From positions 37,425,871 to 37,489,870 of the forward strand of contig NC_057918.1 of NCBI RefSeq assembly GCF_018873765.1: DNA of 64,000 bases. Reading direction: 5' to 3'. This stretch comes from Telopea speciosissima (lineage: Eukaryota > Streptophyta > Magnoliopsida > Proteales > Proteaceae). This document shows, piece by piece, positions 11,942-23,684 of this stretch. The notes under the pieces are model-generated. The model was not told the origin of the DNA. It saw only the letters and a list, made by a program, of their open reading frames with translations, and searched no databases. Numbering within the stretch: the stretch's first letter is position 1; each line of letters starts with the position of its first letter. Position numbers and translations under genes: made by a program.

Positions 11942-14900
11942 TCAGCACTGACTGAAGTGTTATAGTAGTGAGGTGTTTTTTTGTACAGTAAGGCGAGGAT
12001 ATTTACTTCGGGAATTACTGTAATTGGAAGGGGGGAACGATTGAGAGTTCAGCTACACATTTACTGAGAAACGAACAAGAGTAAAAGATTGTCCGACTTT
12101 GAGTTACAAAAAAGAAGTGTCCCCTCAATGCAAACGGTTTTCATTTTCCGTTCTTTCCATATTTTTTTTTTGTTGCCGTTGTTGTTGTTGTTGTTATTCT
12201 TCTTATTCTTCTTCATTGGTGTAAAATTTACCCTGCTTAGTTCAGTGCCCTTTTTATGCTCCCCCACCCCCATCTTCCTTTCTTCCTGGGATTTGGGATG
12301 TCCTTGTGGTCATATTTGTGTAACAGTAGTGAATCTGTTTGTTGTCTAAGATATCTATAATTTCCCACCTACAATCTCTTTTTTCCTGTAGGTTTCTTAC
12401 ATCTGATAAAAAAAGGTTTTCTACTACAAGAGATAAATATGGAGCAGTGGGGGGTTGCATCTGCCCTTAACACGAGAAGGTTAGATTCTCTGAATTTGAG
12501 GCAGATTTCTCCGTCCGTTAATATTGCTGACACGGAGTTATGATGATAGGTCTTCTCTAAAGAGAGGAAGGTACAGGGAATTTGGTAAATGGTCCCAGGC
12601 TTCCGATGTTCGCTGTGCCTTAAAAAAATGACAAAGCCACAAATATCCAATTAAACGGTCATTTCAGATCCCTCTTGTTCGTTAGCACGTATTTGATAAG
12701 GTGCCTTCTTCATGCTTGTCTGGATTCTGGAAGGGTTGGATCATGGTTTTAGTTTAAAGGTAACAGTATCGGTACTTCGATTCGAGATCAAAAATTCAAT
12801 TTTTGATTAAATTTTAGTTGTATTGGTCAATCCTTATCGGATATCGATACTTGGAACAATGGGTAAGGTAGTTTAATCCAACTCACAATAGGCAAGATCG
12901 AGTAGGATCTTGGTGAAACCACAGGATGCTTGCGTGATGGTTTTCATCATTATTTGCTTCTCAATCTTCATCTAGTCCGATTAATCACCTGGTAATCAGG
13001 AGGTTTTGTTTTTAATGTTTTTTGTAAATGTGGTTCAGCTATCTCAAAGGATCAAATCATGTTGGGTTCCAAGGACAGCTGCTCACGTAGCCGGTTGGTG
13101 GATAGAGCAATAGAGTCTAAGGGTGTCAATTGGTTGGGTTTCGGTTTGGTGTAGAAGATAGAAAGGAGATACCAATATTGAAAAGTCTTCAATTCTCATA
13201 TGATTTCATATGACAAGGATCAAAACTGAAATATGTAGTTGAGATGTCAACATTTCGGTCAAAATTTCCAACCATGATCTCGGAAAGATATCTATCATGT
13301 ATTGACAATATTGTGATACATATCGGTCGATACAATCAATCTGATACTGATACCTTCAACCATGGTTCATCACTTTGTTGAGAGGTTTTAAACTCCATTT
13401 TCCCTCAGTTTTGCCACTTGGGGGATTCTCATTCTCTAGTCTATATCACGTACATTCATGATAAATATTAAGATCTACAAGTTGAGGAGATGCTTTATTA
13501 ATGGAGAAGTGAAGAACCCTATCCCTTGCCAACTCACTCCTTTCCGGTAAAATTCATTTTGTTACCCCTCAAAGCATGAATTTAAGTATCCGTAGTCAAT
13601 ACTGATACCTAATTGATACCTATAATTCGATCTAAGCTTCCATAGAAAGCCTGAACTATTTTATTTTTCCATTCCTCTTTCACTTGATCATCAACAACTC
13701 TGTTAGCTTCTTCAATTTCTAAAAAATATTCTTCTTTGGATGATTTTGGAGTATAGAATATAGCTTTGTCGGAGTAACGGTTGATTATATCGGTCATCGT
13801 ATCAATATCGTATTGAACATATCAGTCAATAATCATTTTTTTTATTTATAAAAATTTCTGGACTTTTGTTTCTTCATTTTTTATAGTTATTATTATTTTT
13901 CGGCTTGTGGTTAATCCCAAAGAGTGGTTTAGATCAATTATTTATCGAACCGATATGGAATGGTTCAATGATATGTCTTGGTATCAGCTGAGACTGATAC
14001 TGATAACTAAAAACTTTGCTCTGAAATCCCATCTTCATCGGCCTAAGTTACCCATTCCCCTTTCTCCCTAATTCCAATATTTCCTATTCCCTCATTCTCG
14101 AAAAAGGAAAAGGAACTTCTTTGGCCATCTCCTCCAAAACAAAACATAATTTAAAGGAAAAATCTTGTCGTCTTCGTTAGGTTAGTTACAATGAGATTGT
14201 AACTTTATTTTTTTGTCCTTTTAGTACGACACACTTTTCCTTCCAATAAGAGAAAATCTGTCATTTCACATAAAAATCTGCATTAAGTGTTATATTAAAT
14301 GACTTTCAACTTTTTGAAATTTTTTTACCTCATTAAATAACTTTTGAAATAAGACAATGGAGAATCAAAAGAAGTTTTAACTTATTAATTCACCATTTTG
14401 AAGACATCAAATTGTTCCTTTATTTAAAACTCTTTATTTTTTTGGTAATATATAGTAGAATACTTGGAGGTGATACTAGACTTAACAGCTAAGGAACCTA
14501 AGACAGGATTATTTTAATTGTTATTATTATGAATAAAAAAAAAATAGAGAGAGAAAATTCTCACCAATCATAACATTGATAGCAACATGAACAATAATGT
14601 CCTTATATAGTAATATTCTATATATTGTAGTTTAGAAATAGACGCTATCAGAAAAAAAACAAAAAAAACAAAAAAACATAATAAATAAAATGACAATAAA
14701 AGGCCTAGGGGAAGGTATTCGTATATGGAAGATTCTCCCATTAGCTCCATCAAACAAGGGGTGTAGGGATTTTTGTATCATTTCAGATGGTTATTTATGC
14801 GAATCTGACCGCATTTAATGGAGTGCACACACACAATCGTGCATGAAAACAAAAGGCTAATAATAATAAACATAGTTCAATAATGATGGTGGCAAAATGA

Positions 14901-15468
14901 TATTATGGTGTAGTAATTCTAAAATTATAATTAAATATAAAACATTTCATAAGTCATTGTGATGATGATATTTTGGGGGTTTCCCCTAGGAATGGCAATG
15001 GAGCCAATTTTTTATCGGCTTCACTAATACCATATTTGCATATGCTTAAAATATTGTAAAAGGATCCAGTTTCCTTTCACCCATGGTGAAGGGATTCCTA
15101 TCTTAATTGTCGTTGAATCAAACTCTCCAGAATACCAACAACTTGCACAATAAGAGGACCGACTTATTTGACCATTGATTTCCTTCATCCACGGTAAAGG
15201 AAAACTTTTTAGTATTACAAACTTACATTTGTTGTTCTTCGGCAAAACATGCATGAGATTCCCTAAATAAAATACAAGGTAAAAGGGGTGAGACACTGCG
15301 TGAGGGGCGGGTACCCTTTGGTTTTCAAATTCCATAATGGACCCTAAACAAATTAAGGGCTATACCATATCCAATCTTTATCTGTTAGGGGTGGAATAGG
15401 GCAATATCCACTCTAACCTGCCCCATTCCCACCTGTAGCTCCACATAGTTTTATGGTAGAGCACGCTA
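11942..15468. other. Kinase 3' UTR and noncoding DNA
   Basis: The first few hundred bases are presumably the kinase 3' UTR. From about 12740 to 14030 the words 'tatcggta', 'gatactgatac' and 'tatcgatac' recur on both strands, suggesting an old unclassified repeat. A 62-codon minus frame at 13609-13797 overlaps this and is not recognised. The rest is AT-rich with poly-A/T runs (for example 14527-14540 and 14655-14680). I see no gene. Confidence 0.45.
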
Positions 15469-15714
15469 TATGCCATTTTTTTTTTTTTGGGACTATCCTA
15501 ATTAAGGGCCCAACTCCAGCTAAGAGGGGAGGGAAGGCTAAGACAAACCAACAGATTTACAACTACCAAGGGAGAGGGGGAAGAGAAATGGTGCATTAAT
15601 AAGGCATAAATGTGAACAGGAGAGTTGAACCCATGACCTCCTGAGAGGCAAGCACTTCAATCGGCAAGTCTCCAACCAACTGAGCTAGCGGTTGTTCACA
15701 CACACTATGCCATT
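15469..15714 (-). mobile_element. tRNA-derived SINE
   Basis: The body is 15478-15705, read on the minus strand. Its 5' part contains a Pol III A box (complement of 15675-15687, tagctcagttggt) and a B box (complement of 15622-15632, gggttcaactc) at tRNA-like spacing. Its 3' end is an A tail, seen as the T run at 15476-15490. Both flanks carry TATGCCATT (15469-15477 and 15706-15714), a 9-bp target duplication. The 228-bp length fits plant SINEs. I did not assign a family. Confidence 0.85.
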
Positions 15715-17118
15715 GGCACCATACAACTCTCACCTTCTCCATAATATTGGGTTTTTATGCATTGTTTGACCACGTGGTTAATTTCATTTGATTTAAAACT
15801 TTACATGTGAGTGATCTTGAGATTTACTTGTCCACAAAAATTAAAAAACAAATGCTAGACTAAGTGCTTATCCAACTATCTTCTATCATTGTACGTGTAC
15901 CCATCCAGTTACATGATTTGGAGAAGATTTTTTTTTTGGCCATCACTCCCGTATCCGAGATCACTCCATCACATCTAGTATGGTTGCCACATCTCAATTT
16001 GTTTACCTCATATTTATTATATAAGTTGAAAACCATATGGTTGAAATAAACTACCAGATCGACAATATGATCAATAACTTGACCAAGACTACAAATCACC
16101 GATCCATCTATCTCATAAGTTGTGGGATGATAAAAGGTTCACAAAAACAAGAGTGATGACACCATTTTCGATATTACTAATTTCAATCTTTGAATAAATT
16201 AGATTAATCATATATCAAATTTCATAGCCTAACTTAGTCATTTGAAGTTTTGAACACTATATGCATTGACTACTTGAGGGTAATATTATTATTTATTAGC
16301 ATCAAAATCATTGTTGAACTTTTTTTTTATACCTTTTTTTAAATGAAATTCTTTTGTGCCGCATGTTTGAATATTTTTAGATTGAAACTTTAGATACTCC
16401 AAATGCTAGAAGTTGTAAGATAATTATAGCCATCAAATCCTGACTAATGTGGATTACATACATAATTCAGTGCTCAATAGATTAAAAAATGATATAATAA
16501 AATAAAATTATCAAGTGATTGACTATAACAAATATCATTAAGAATATGATAGTACTACTACTATTATATTTGTCACACAATATCATTAGATGATATAGTT
16601 TTTGAGTTTAAATCATTATCTTATCTCATCTTAGAATAAAATTTTCATTAAAATTATAAATGGTATATATGATACTATATGGAGATTGGACAACAGTTGG
16701 AACTTCAACTTGGAATTTCATTTCTAATTCTATTTTTCTCAAGTTCTTCTCTCTCCCGGCTTCCCTACTAAGTTCCTTCGTCTCTCTCGCATGGTGACCT
16801 TGTGTCCCTCCCTTTCTAAGAGGCGATCCACCAATCCTTTTTTCCACCTCAAGGTGAATTTCAAAGCCACCAATCAAACTAACTCTTAAGGGTGGTTGTA
16901 AATCAGTTCGATCACCAGGAGAGAGTGGTCATAGATCAACAACAACAAAAGTTTCATTATAGATCACTAACATGCACCAATGGTCTACGATCACCTAGGG
17001 CACAAATCCAATAAGGACTTGGGTGGAGTAAAGTAAATCTACGAGCATACATCATCAATTGGCAACGTAGATGGTTGAAATATTTGATCTCAATAACCAT
17101 CATAGGGACAACCTTAGT
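15715..17118. other. No gene recognised
   Basis: AT-rich sequence. Short frames on both strands (for example 15860-16099 minus and 16626-16877 minus) show no recognisable motif. Confidence 0.5.
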
Positions 17119-17560
17119 CATTTAAAGGAGGGGGAACATCGATGACTGGGAATCGGAGCCTGAAATTGAAACCAAACTTTACCTTACTGGTTTGGCTTCG
17201 GCTTGGCCTAGTAACTAGACTGAAACCGAATCAGCCCAATTGAAGCTAGACTGAAGCGTCCGATTGACACCCCCCGAAAGTAGCCATGAGTTTGTGACAG
17301 GTAGTCTAATACCAGTTTTTAATAAGAATAAAAAGTGGACATTTAAAGGAGGGGGAACATCGATGACTGGGAATCGGAGCCTGAAATTGAAACCAAACTT
17401 TACCTTACTGGTTTGGCTTCGGCTTGGCCTAGTAACTAGACTGAAACCGAATCAGCCCAATTGAAGCTAGACTGAAGCGTCCGATTGACACCCCCCGAAA
17501 GTAGCCATGAGTTTGTGACAGGTAGTCTAATACCAGTTTTTAATAAGAATAAAAAGTGGA
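17119..17560. repeat. Exact 221-bp tandem duplication
   Basis: The block at 17119-17339 is repeated at 17340-17560. I compared the two copies by eye and found no difference. The unit contains phrases such as 'ggtttggcttcggcttgg' and is noncoding. Either the duplication is very recent or it is an assembly artefact. Confidence 0.9.
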
Positions 17561-17694
17561 CCTGATGCAACATATCGATGGTTTAGCTATAGATGTAGGA
17601 TAAGCTATGTCCATGCTTGTTCAGTTGGTCGGTGACTTGCTAGTAGAGTTTCTAATTGACTCTCTTGTTTCACACTTGTGCCATAAGGCACCCT

Positions 17695-19439
17695 CTCTCT
17701 GTTGGATATGTGTGTCCATCAAACCCGGTTCGGTTCGGTTCGGTTCAACCCGATTTACCTTTGTATTGAACTTTTATACATTTTAGTTTAATATCATCAC
17801 ATGCGATATAAACTTTTGAGCATTATGTGTCCGTAAGTTATACTTAAAATGGTAGTCACGACTAGGGTTTGGGCTGGGCACCCTTATCATATGGTCGTCG
17901 CATTGGGTATGCCTAGACATGTGATGTCAGGGTACGAATGCGAGTACTCACATATTGATGTGTGTATTGGTGAAGAATCTGCTTTGTCGATTCCCTCATG
18001 TATCACTGCCAGATGTAGGAAGGGATAGACATGTGTCACCAACACCCTTTTGCCTGAGGGAACCCTGTCACTGCAAAGTGTGACCGCATTCTTTAGTTCA
18101 TCTATGACTGAGACTCAAGCGAGTCAAAGCCAGTGTTCTGGGAATGCGTGAACACTTTGTGAGTGAAGGAGTTACTCAACATGGTTACCACTGCCCGATT
18201 GGGGAACACCAAGATAGAGATTGTCTGTGTATGGTTGGATCGGAATTTGGATCCAGTGCCGTTTTGGAAATGGTTTTGCAAAAATCTATTTTACATAAAA
18301 TAATAGATTATTTATAATTATTTGAAGAAAGTGTTTTATCGAGTTTTGTGGGACCCGATCAGATGCATAGACGCTCTTATATAGACATGTACTATGGATT
18401 GGGGTTTGGCAGTACATATGTACATGCCCTAGATTCCATAATGATGGTGTTGATTAGTGGGGGGTTGTATATGATAAATTGTTATCATATAGGGAGTTAT
18501 TTGGAATTTGCTATTTTAATTGTTTCTTTATTTAATTATTGGATATGATGCTAATTGTAATTATTCATAAATATTAAATAAAGTAACTAATTAATACTTT
18601 CCCTATTAGATTCTGCTTCTTCACCAAGTAAAGGACTTTGAGATAAACAGATAAAGCCTATCTCAAATAAACAGATAAAGCCAATCAGGAGAGAAAGTGT
18701 CAGACTTTCACAGGGATTCTTCCCATCAGGGTTTTGGAAACCCATCTATAAATAGAAGCCAAAACGCAGGAGGGGGGGCAGGCTTCCACATTTTTCATTG
18801 CCACCCCCTCCCACGTTTTTGGCTCTCCCTCTCTCTCTCTTGTGATCTCTTCTTCTTGCTCTCTAGTTTTGAGAGCTAGGGTTTTAGAAACCCAGGTTTG
18901 GTTGGAGATACATTTGGATTGGCTTGAAGAACCTTGGTAGCACCACTGGAGGTTCAGATCTGCTTGCTTGGAGTGCGTCTTGGAGGAAGAACCACTGTCT
19001 ATTGGAGGAGCAACACTTGAGGCTTACTAGGTTAGCAATATTCTGTTAATTTCTTTTGATTGTTATTAATTTTTAATATTAATGGGATGCGAAAGAAACC
19101 CGAATCAATTTATTTTCGCTGCGCATTCGGGCATGGGATGGATCCCTCCCTCCATGTGATGGAACAGAGATGTTTGTTTTATTTTTGTTCGGATCCCATA
19201 ATTATGGGGAATATGAAATAATGAATTTAGGATGCACCAGGGTTTCATGGGCAACCATGTAAAACCCTAAAAATTTAAATAGGGGCACCCATGGCTTCCC
19301 ATGGATTAGCCCCAGGGTGCAAAACCCTAATTTTCAGTATATTGATTTTCCATGAGTGTAAAACCCTAACTGGTTTATAATCGGTTTGCCTAGGTGAACC
19401 GTCCTGATCCCATGGTTTATAGTTTTGGCCTACACTCTC
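17695..19439 (+). mobile_element. Solo LTR (1735 bp), same family as the LTR at 60780
   Basis: The LTR body 17700-19434 starts TGTTGGATATG and ends GGCCTACA. CTCTC flanks it on both sides (17695-17699 and 19435-19439), the expected 5-bp target duplication, although the site is itself CT-rich. It aligns over its whole length with 60780-62503, which abuts a primer binding site, so the two copies define the family. A TATA box 'ctataaata' lies near 18745, followed by a CT-rich stretch. No internal region or partner LTR is attached, so this is a recombination remnant. Confidence 0.88.
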
Positions 19440-20224
19440 CACATCCAATTTTACGATTGTATACCTATATTATATGTCCCTGCTCGGTGTGCTCTGGATC
19501 AAGAGAGTGCACAATATTGTCTATAGTACTGGTATAAATGTTTGAACATACATGGGATGCACGCTATGTAGTGCATGCCCCCAACATAGGAAGTAAAAAA
19601 CATGACCACCGCCCCTCTTGTCAATTTAAAAATCCCACCCCTGTTGGATGCTTCCACATGCTATTGGCCCTCATGCTCATACAAGGGTCATGCAGCTTGA
19701 CAATGATCCACCCTTGATTGAATTAGACTCAAAATTTAACATGACTATATAGACCATGCCTTACCTATCTCTATCCAACGGTGAGAATGGACACAACCAG
19801 TTTAGAATATGCATGCCTCATGGCATTTGAAAAAATAATGGGGAAAAGAACACCACTTGGTCGCATGATCCATATGGCTCTTGCGCTTGGATGCGAAAAC
19901 ACACGAAAGTACCATGCTACCCCTATGGAAAAGCAAAAATCCCGCTTAGGGTGATGCTTGTATGTACACTCCCATTAGCTAGCGCACGTGTGCAGGCTCT
20001 AGAGACCCAAATAGCGATCTGAAAAAAAGTATATATATATTTTATAGGAAAAAGATCTCCACTGAATGGAATTTCCTATGCCCTCTCATAGGACACTATG
20101 AGATGACGCCTCTGCCCCCTAGGTAGATACTCAGACATGCTCACCCATTGACCCAAACACTTGTGTAGGTAGAGACCATGTGACCAAGTAGACATCTCTT
20201 TCGGGCCCAAGTTTTCTTTTAAAG
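19440..20224. other. No gene recognised
   Basis: Noncoding spacer between two solo LTRs. A stretch from about 20050 to 20220 ('ccccctaggtagatactcagacatgctcaccc' style text split by short gaps) looks repeat-like, but I cannot define its ends. Confidence 0.4.
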
Positions 20225-20929
20225 CATTGTGATGAACCACAAATCATCCCAACCTATCAGAAGATATCACGTGTCCTGGAACAGCGGGAGATCACCCGGA
20301 CACCGACAGCATGAGATCCACTGGGGGGTCACCCACACTTGGGCGTCATCCCCCTTGGGCCAATGTTGACTTGTACATCCTTCCCCCTCAAGCCTTATCC
20401 ACTGAAGAGTTGGGACCTCGACAGGGTACAAGTACGAGCTGGACTACATGACCACCACGTCGCCAACAAGATATACACCACCACGAAGGCTCCGGGCCCT
20501 CACCTACCACTTGCGTAACCTAGATGGACTCAAACACCAGGGACCCTATCTACCACGTAGAAGGATCTATCCGTCAAGAAGGACAACCCTACTGGGACAC
20601 TAAGTCTCACGGGAAGACAACCAACCAGGGAGGAGCCCTGCTACTCAGGGACTCTATCCATTCCGTGGTTCACTCTTCCATCTACGAAGAAGACTCCACA
20701 TCAACTAGGGACTCTCTACTCCACCATGTACCGCTATAAAAGAGGAGGTATCTCACACCCTCAACCCATCTTAAATAATTTCTATTCATCTGTTTGCTCA
20801 AGAGATCTCACTTTGGCATCGAAGAGTTCTAGGCCGGAACCACATCGGTTCTCTCTGATAACCCCCTGATTCTTTTGCAGGTGACGACACTCGCAGGACT
20901 GCTCGACGATTTCTTGATGCAACACATTG
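20225..20929 (+). mobile_element. Solo LTR (695 bp), probably Gypsy type
   Basis: The body 20230-20924 starts TGATGAACC and ends GATGCAACA. CATTG lies on both sides (20225-20229 and 20925-20929). A TATA box 'tataaaa' at 20735-20741 gives the + orientation. The 3' part ('ctttggcatcgaagagttctaggccgg', split here as cited phrases at about 20812-20838) is a layout common in plant Gypsy LTR R/U5 regions. No internal region is attached. Confidence 0.8.
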
Positions 20930-22384
20930 GATTCCAATCCTACACCTAGTTGAAACTATAATAAAATAACAATCAACGACCCAAGTCCCCAGGTAGGAAA
21001 GTAGTAGACTTAAAAGTAGAACAAAGGAATTTAACAACCGCCGGCTTAACAGTTTAACAGTTGACTCTCTCGAAAACAGTTGACTCTTTGACTCAGTAAA
21101 TGCGATTCTTCTATCCCTTCCCTACTATTACCGGTGCGGCGGTGCCCCAAACCCGGACCCACCCAATGGAGACTTCTTTTGTTTCTCCAAATTTGACAAT
21201 TTCTTCATCCTCGTTAAAATCGACGGTTAAGGGAAAACCCTAACTTGAATCGAACAATTAGGATTAGAATCGGCCGTTTTAACAGATCCGATTAAGATTT
21301 TCTGTTAAGCTCCAAGTGGACCGGAATCGTCCAGACCCGATTCATGTTTATAAACCCTGGTGCTGCACGCCTTCATGGACTCGGATCCAGACTTATAGAG
21401 TACCGTTTGGTTTTTGTTATCTAAGCACTAAGCACCAGGTCCTCGTAACACGGTCAACAGATTAAAAAAATGGTGGAAGATAAAAGGAAAAGGAAAAATG
21501 GAAGAGAGAGAAGGAGAGCTATTAAGCTCCAGGGTGCGAATAAGTAAACGAAAATGTCTTTCTCTCTCTCTCTCCCTTTCCCTATAGATTTTCTTTCATC
21601 TTGTCTCTCTGGATTTCTTGATTGTTACTCCTAAATTTTTTTTTTGTTTTTTTAATTTCTTTCCCTTCATCTCTTCCTTATCTTATCAATTCAATTCTCT
21701 CTTCTGTTGTTCGTGAACCGGCGGTAATTTTTCTCCGGCAAAGGCGTCATCTGCTGTTCGCGATCCGAAGGTGTCTGATTTCAAGCTGACGGCACCTTCG
21801 TTCGGTATGTATATCTCTATTCCTGTTCGAGATTTCTTTGTTTTATTTATTTATTTATTTATTTAATTTCTCCGTTTCTATTCGAATCATAGTTTTCTGG
21901 CCAGATTTGATCGGAGAATCAGTGATCCTGTTTTCTATTGTCCGATTTGGATTCGTTTTTTCATTATCTTTTAATCGACCCCTGACCTGATTTCGTGGGA
22001 AAATTCTGCAGTTTTGATCGGGAATTCGATGGCTTCCTGTTTGGAATCATTTTATTTATATCAGTTTTGTAATTCTTTCCGATGGATCCATGTATTTGGT
22101 TTCTCTGGATAGTCCAGTCGACAGCACCTTTGGAGAACAAGCCCCATTTCGGCAGAAGATCTGGATGTTCTGCTAAAAGAGCTGAAATCTGGTATTAACT
22201 CTCATGGGAGATCTGATTGATTTTGGTCACAAGTGATCGTTTGACATGAGGAAATCAATCCTTTCGATCTGACGCAGAAGTGTGATGGCGGAGAGATTGA
22301 ATATTCACAGATGCTGAATTATGGTGCCTTGCAACTCGGGCTTTAATTTATGGTTCTCAGCATCAATAGGAGCCAATAGCTACC
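20930..22384 (+). promoter_or_regulatory. Upstream region and 5' UTR of the F-box/kelch gene
   Basis: A CT-rich tract at about 21556-21600, a usual feature of plant core promoters and 5' UTRs, precedes the gene. A possible 5' UTR intron donor (cggtatgtat, about 21803) and later acceptor-like sites (for example ttctgcag ending at 22011) are visible, but I cannot fix the transcript start. A purine-rich patch (21468-21535) precedes the CT tract. Confidence 0.4.
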
Positions 22385-22582
22385 GTGTCATTGATCAGCT
22401 ATGCATCCGAAAGTCTTGCCAGATGTTCGCTGCCAGGACCCTGCGGATTTGCCGATATGCTTCTTGGAGCTGATGAGTCGAAGAGACTATTGGATCTTAA
22501 TCTTCCGTGCTTGACGCCGGACAAATTTTGCTCTGATTTTGTCGGAGATAGCAAAAGACATAGTTTTGGAGATGGGATCTGA
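22385..22582 (+). promoter_or_regulatory. Overlapping upstream ORF (65 codons)
   Basis: An ATG frame of 65 residues runs in another frame and ends 44 nt inside the F-box/kelch frame. It could reduce translation of the main frame as a uORF, or be the original N-terminus separated by a frameshift. It contains LLDLNLPCL, which matches the LxLxL/DLNxxP pattern of EAR repression motifs; this may be chance. I see no homologue. Confidence 0.35.
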
Positions 22583-23684
22583 GGTAGCAGATTATGATGG
22601 TGGTCGCTGCCAACATCGCCGTGGTGCTGCCGAGTCATGCGATTCTCTTCTTCCTGGTCTACATGATGACATTGCTCTGACCTGCCTTGCCTGGGCACCT
22701 CGATCAGATTATGCGTCGCTCGCTTGCGTCAACAGGAAATTCAATTCTTTGATAGCGAGCGGCTTTCTCTATGGATTGCGGAAGCAGATGGGCATTGCCG
22801 AGCACTGGGTCTACTTGGTATGTGACCCTCGCGGGTGGGAAGCTTTCGACCTCATGAGACAGAAATGGATGACACTACCCAAGATCCCTTGTGATGAATG
22901 CTTCAATCATGCAGACAAGGAGTCCTTAGCTGTGGGTAGTGAATTACTGGTCTTTGGTCGGGAGTTATTGGATTTCGCCACCTGGAAGTACAGTTTGGTT
23001 AGTCGGAATTGGATCAAGTGTCAGGGGATAAACCTCCCTCGCTGCCTGTTCGGTTCGAGTAGCTTTGGTTCAATTGCCATTGTCGCGGGAGGTAGTGATA
23101 AGAATGGGAAGATATTGGAATCTGCTGAGCTCTACAATTCGGAGACAGGAAGATGGGAACTGTTACCTAATATGCACTCCCCACGGAAGTTGTGCTCTGG
23201 TTTTTTCATGGATGGGAAGTTCTATGTGATAGGCGGGATGTCAAGTCCTATGGTCTCATTAACTTGTGGGGAGGAATATAATCTTAAGACGAGGAAATGG
23301 ACGAAAATTGAAGGAATGTACCCAAATGTTAATAAGGTGGCTCAGGCACCCCCCCTTGTGGCAGTAGTGGATAACCAGCTCTATGCCGTTGAGCATTCAA
23401 CCAACATGGTGAAGAAGTACGATAAGGAGAAGAACACCTGGTCCGTCTTGGGAAGGCTCCCTGTCAGAGCTGATTCTTCGAATGGTTGGGGCTTGGCTTT
23501 CAAGGCATGTGGGAAGGAACTGCTAGTTGTAGGTGGGCAGAGAGGCCCTGAAGGTGAGGGTATAGTGTTGAACTCTTGGTGTCCAAAGTCCAGGGTCAAA
23601 GATGGGACCTTGGAGTGGAAGGTGCTCGGTGTGAAGGAGCATGTTGGAGTGTTCGTCTATAACTGTGCCGTCATGGGTTGTTGA
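22539..23684 (+). CDS. F-box/kelch-repeat protein, At5g60570-like
   Basis: A single-exon frame of 381 residues, the usual length for this subfamily. An F-box-like region lies at residues 39-75 ([20 protein letters not shown], then LACVNRKF), followed by a conserved linker ([13 protein letters not shown], 88-100) and kelch repeats at about 125-345. Typical blades include [12 protein letters not shown] (179-190), [18 protein letters not shown] (206-223) and FYVIGGM (228-234). The C-terminus is [12 protein letters not shown]-box/kelch proteins serve as substrate receptors of SCF ubiquitin ligases by binding SKP1/ASK through the F-box and targets through the kelch propeller; the substrate is unknown here. 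The ATG at 22539 is the first in frame, and 22573 is an alternative. I recognise the subfamily from memory of Arabidopsis proteins. No lesion is visible, and this is the best intact host gene in the window. Confidence 0.92.
   Translation: MSEIAKDIVLEMGSEVADYDGGRCQHRRGAAESCDSLLPGLHDDIALTCLAWAPRSDYASLACVNRKFNSLIASGFLYGLRKQMGIAEHWVYLVCDPRGWEAFDLMRQKWMTLPKIPCDECFNHADKESLAVGSELLVFGRELLDFATWKYSLVSRNWIKCQGINLPRCLFGSSSFGSIAIVAGGSDKNGKILESAELYNSETGRWELLPNMHSPRKLCSGFFMDGKFYVIGGMSSPMVSLTCGEEYNLKTRKWTKIEGMYPNVNKVAQAPPLVAVVDNQLYAVEHSTNMVKKYDKEKNTWSVLGRLPVRADSSNGWGLAFKACGKELLVVGGQRGPEGEGIVLNSWCPKSRVKDGTLEWKVLGVKEHVGVFVYNCAVMGC

Noticed and set aside
13609..13797. 62-codon minus frame as a protein
   Set aside because: It lies in a degenerate 'tatcggta'-type repeat area and has no recognisable family.
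15622..15690. tRNA gene on the minus strand
   Set aside because: The A and B boxes look tRNA-like, but no full cloverleaf or acceptor stem is formed and an A tail with target duplication follows; it is a SINE.
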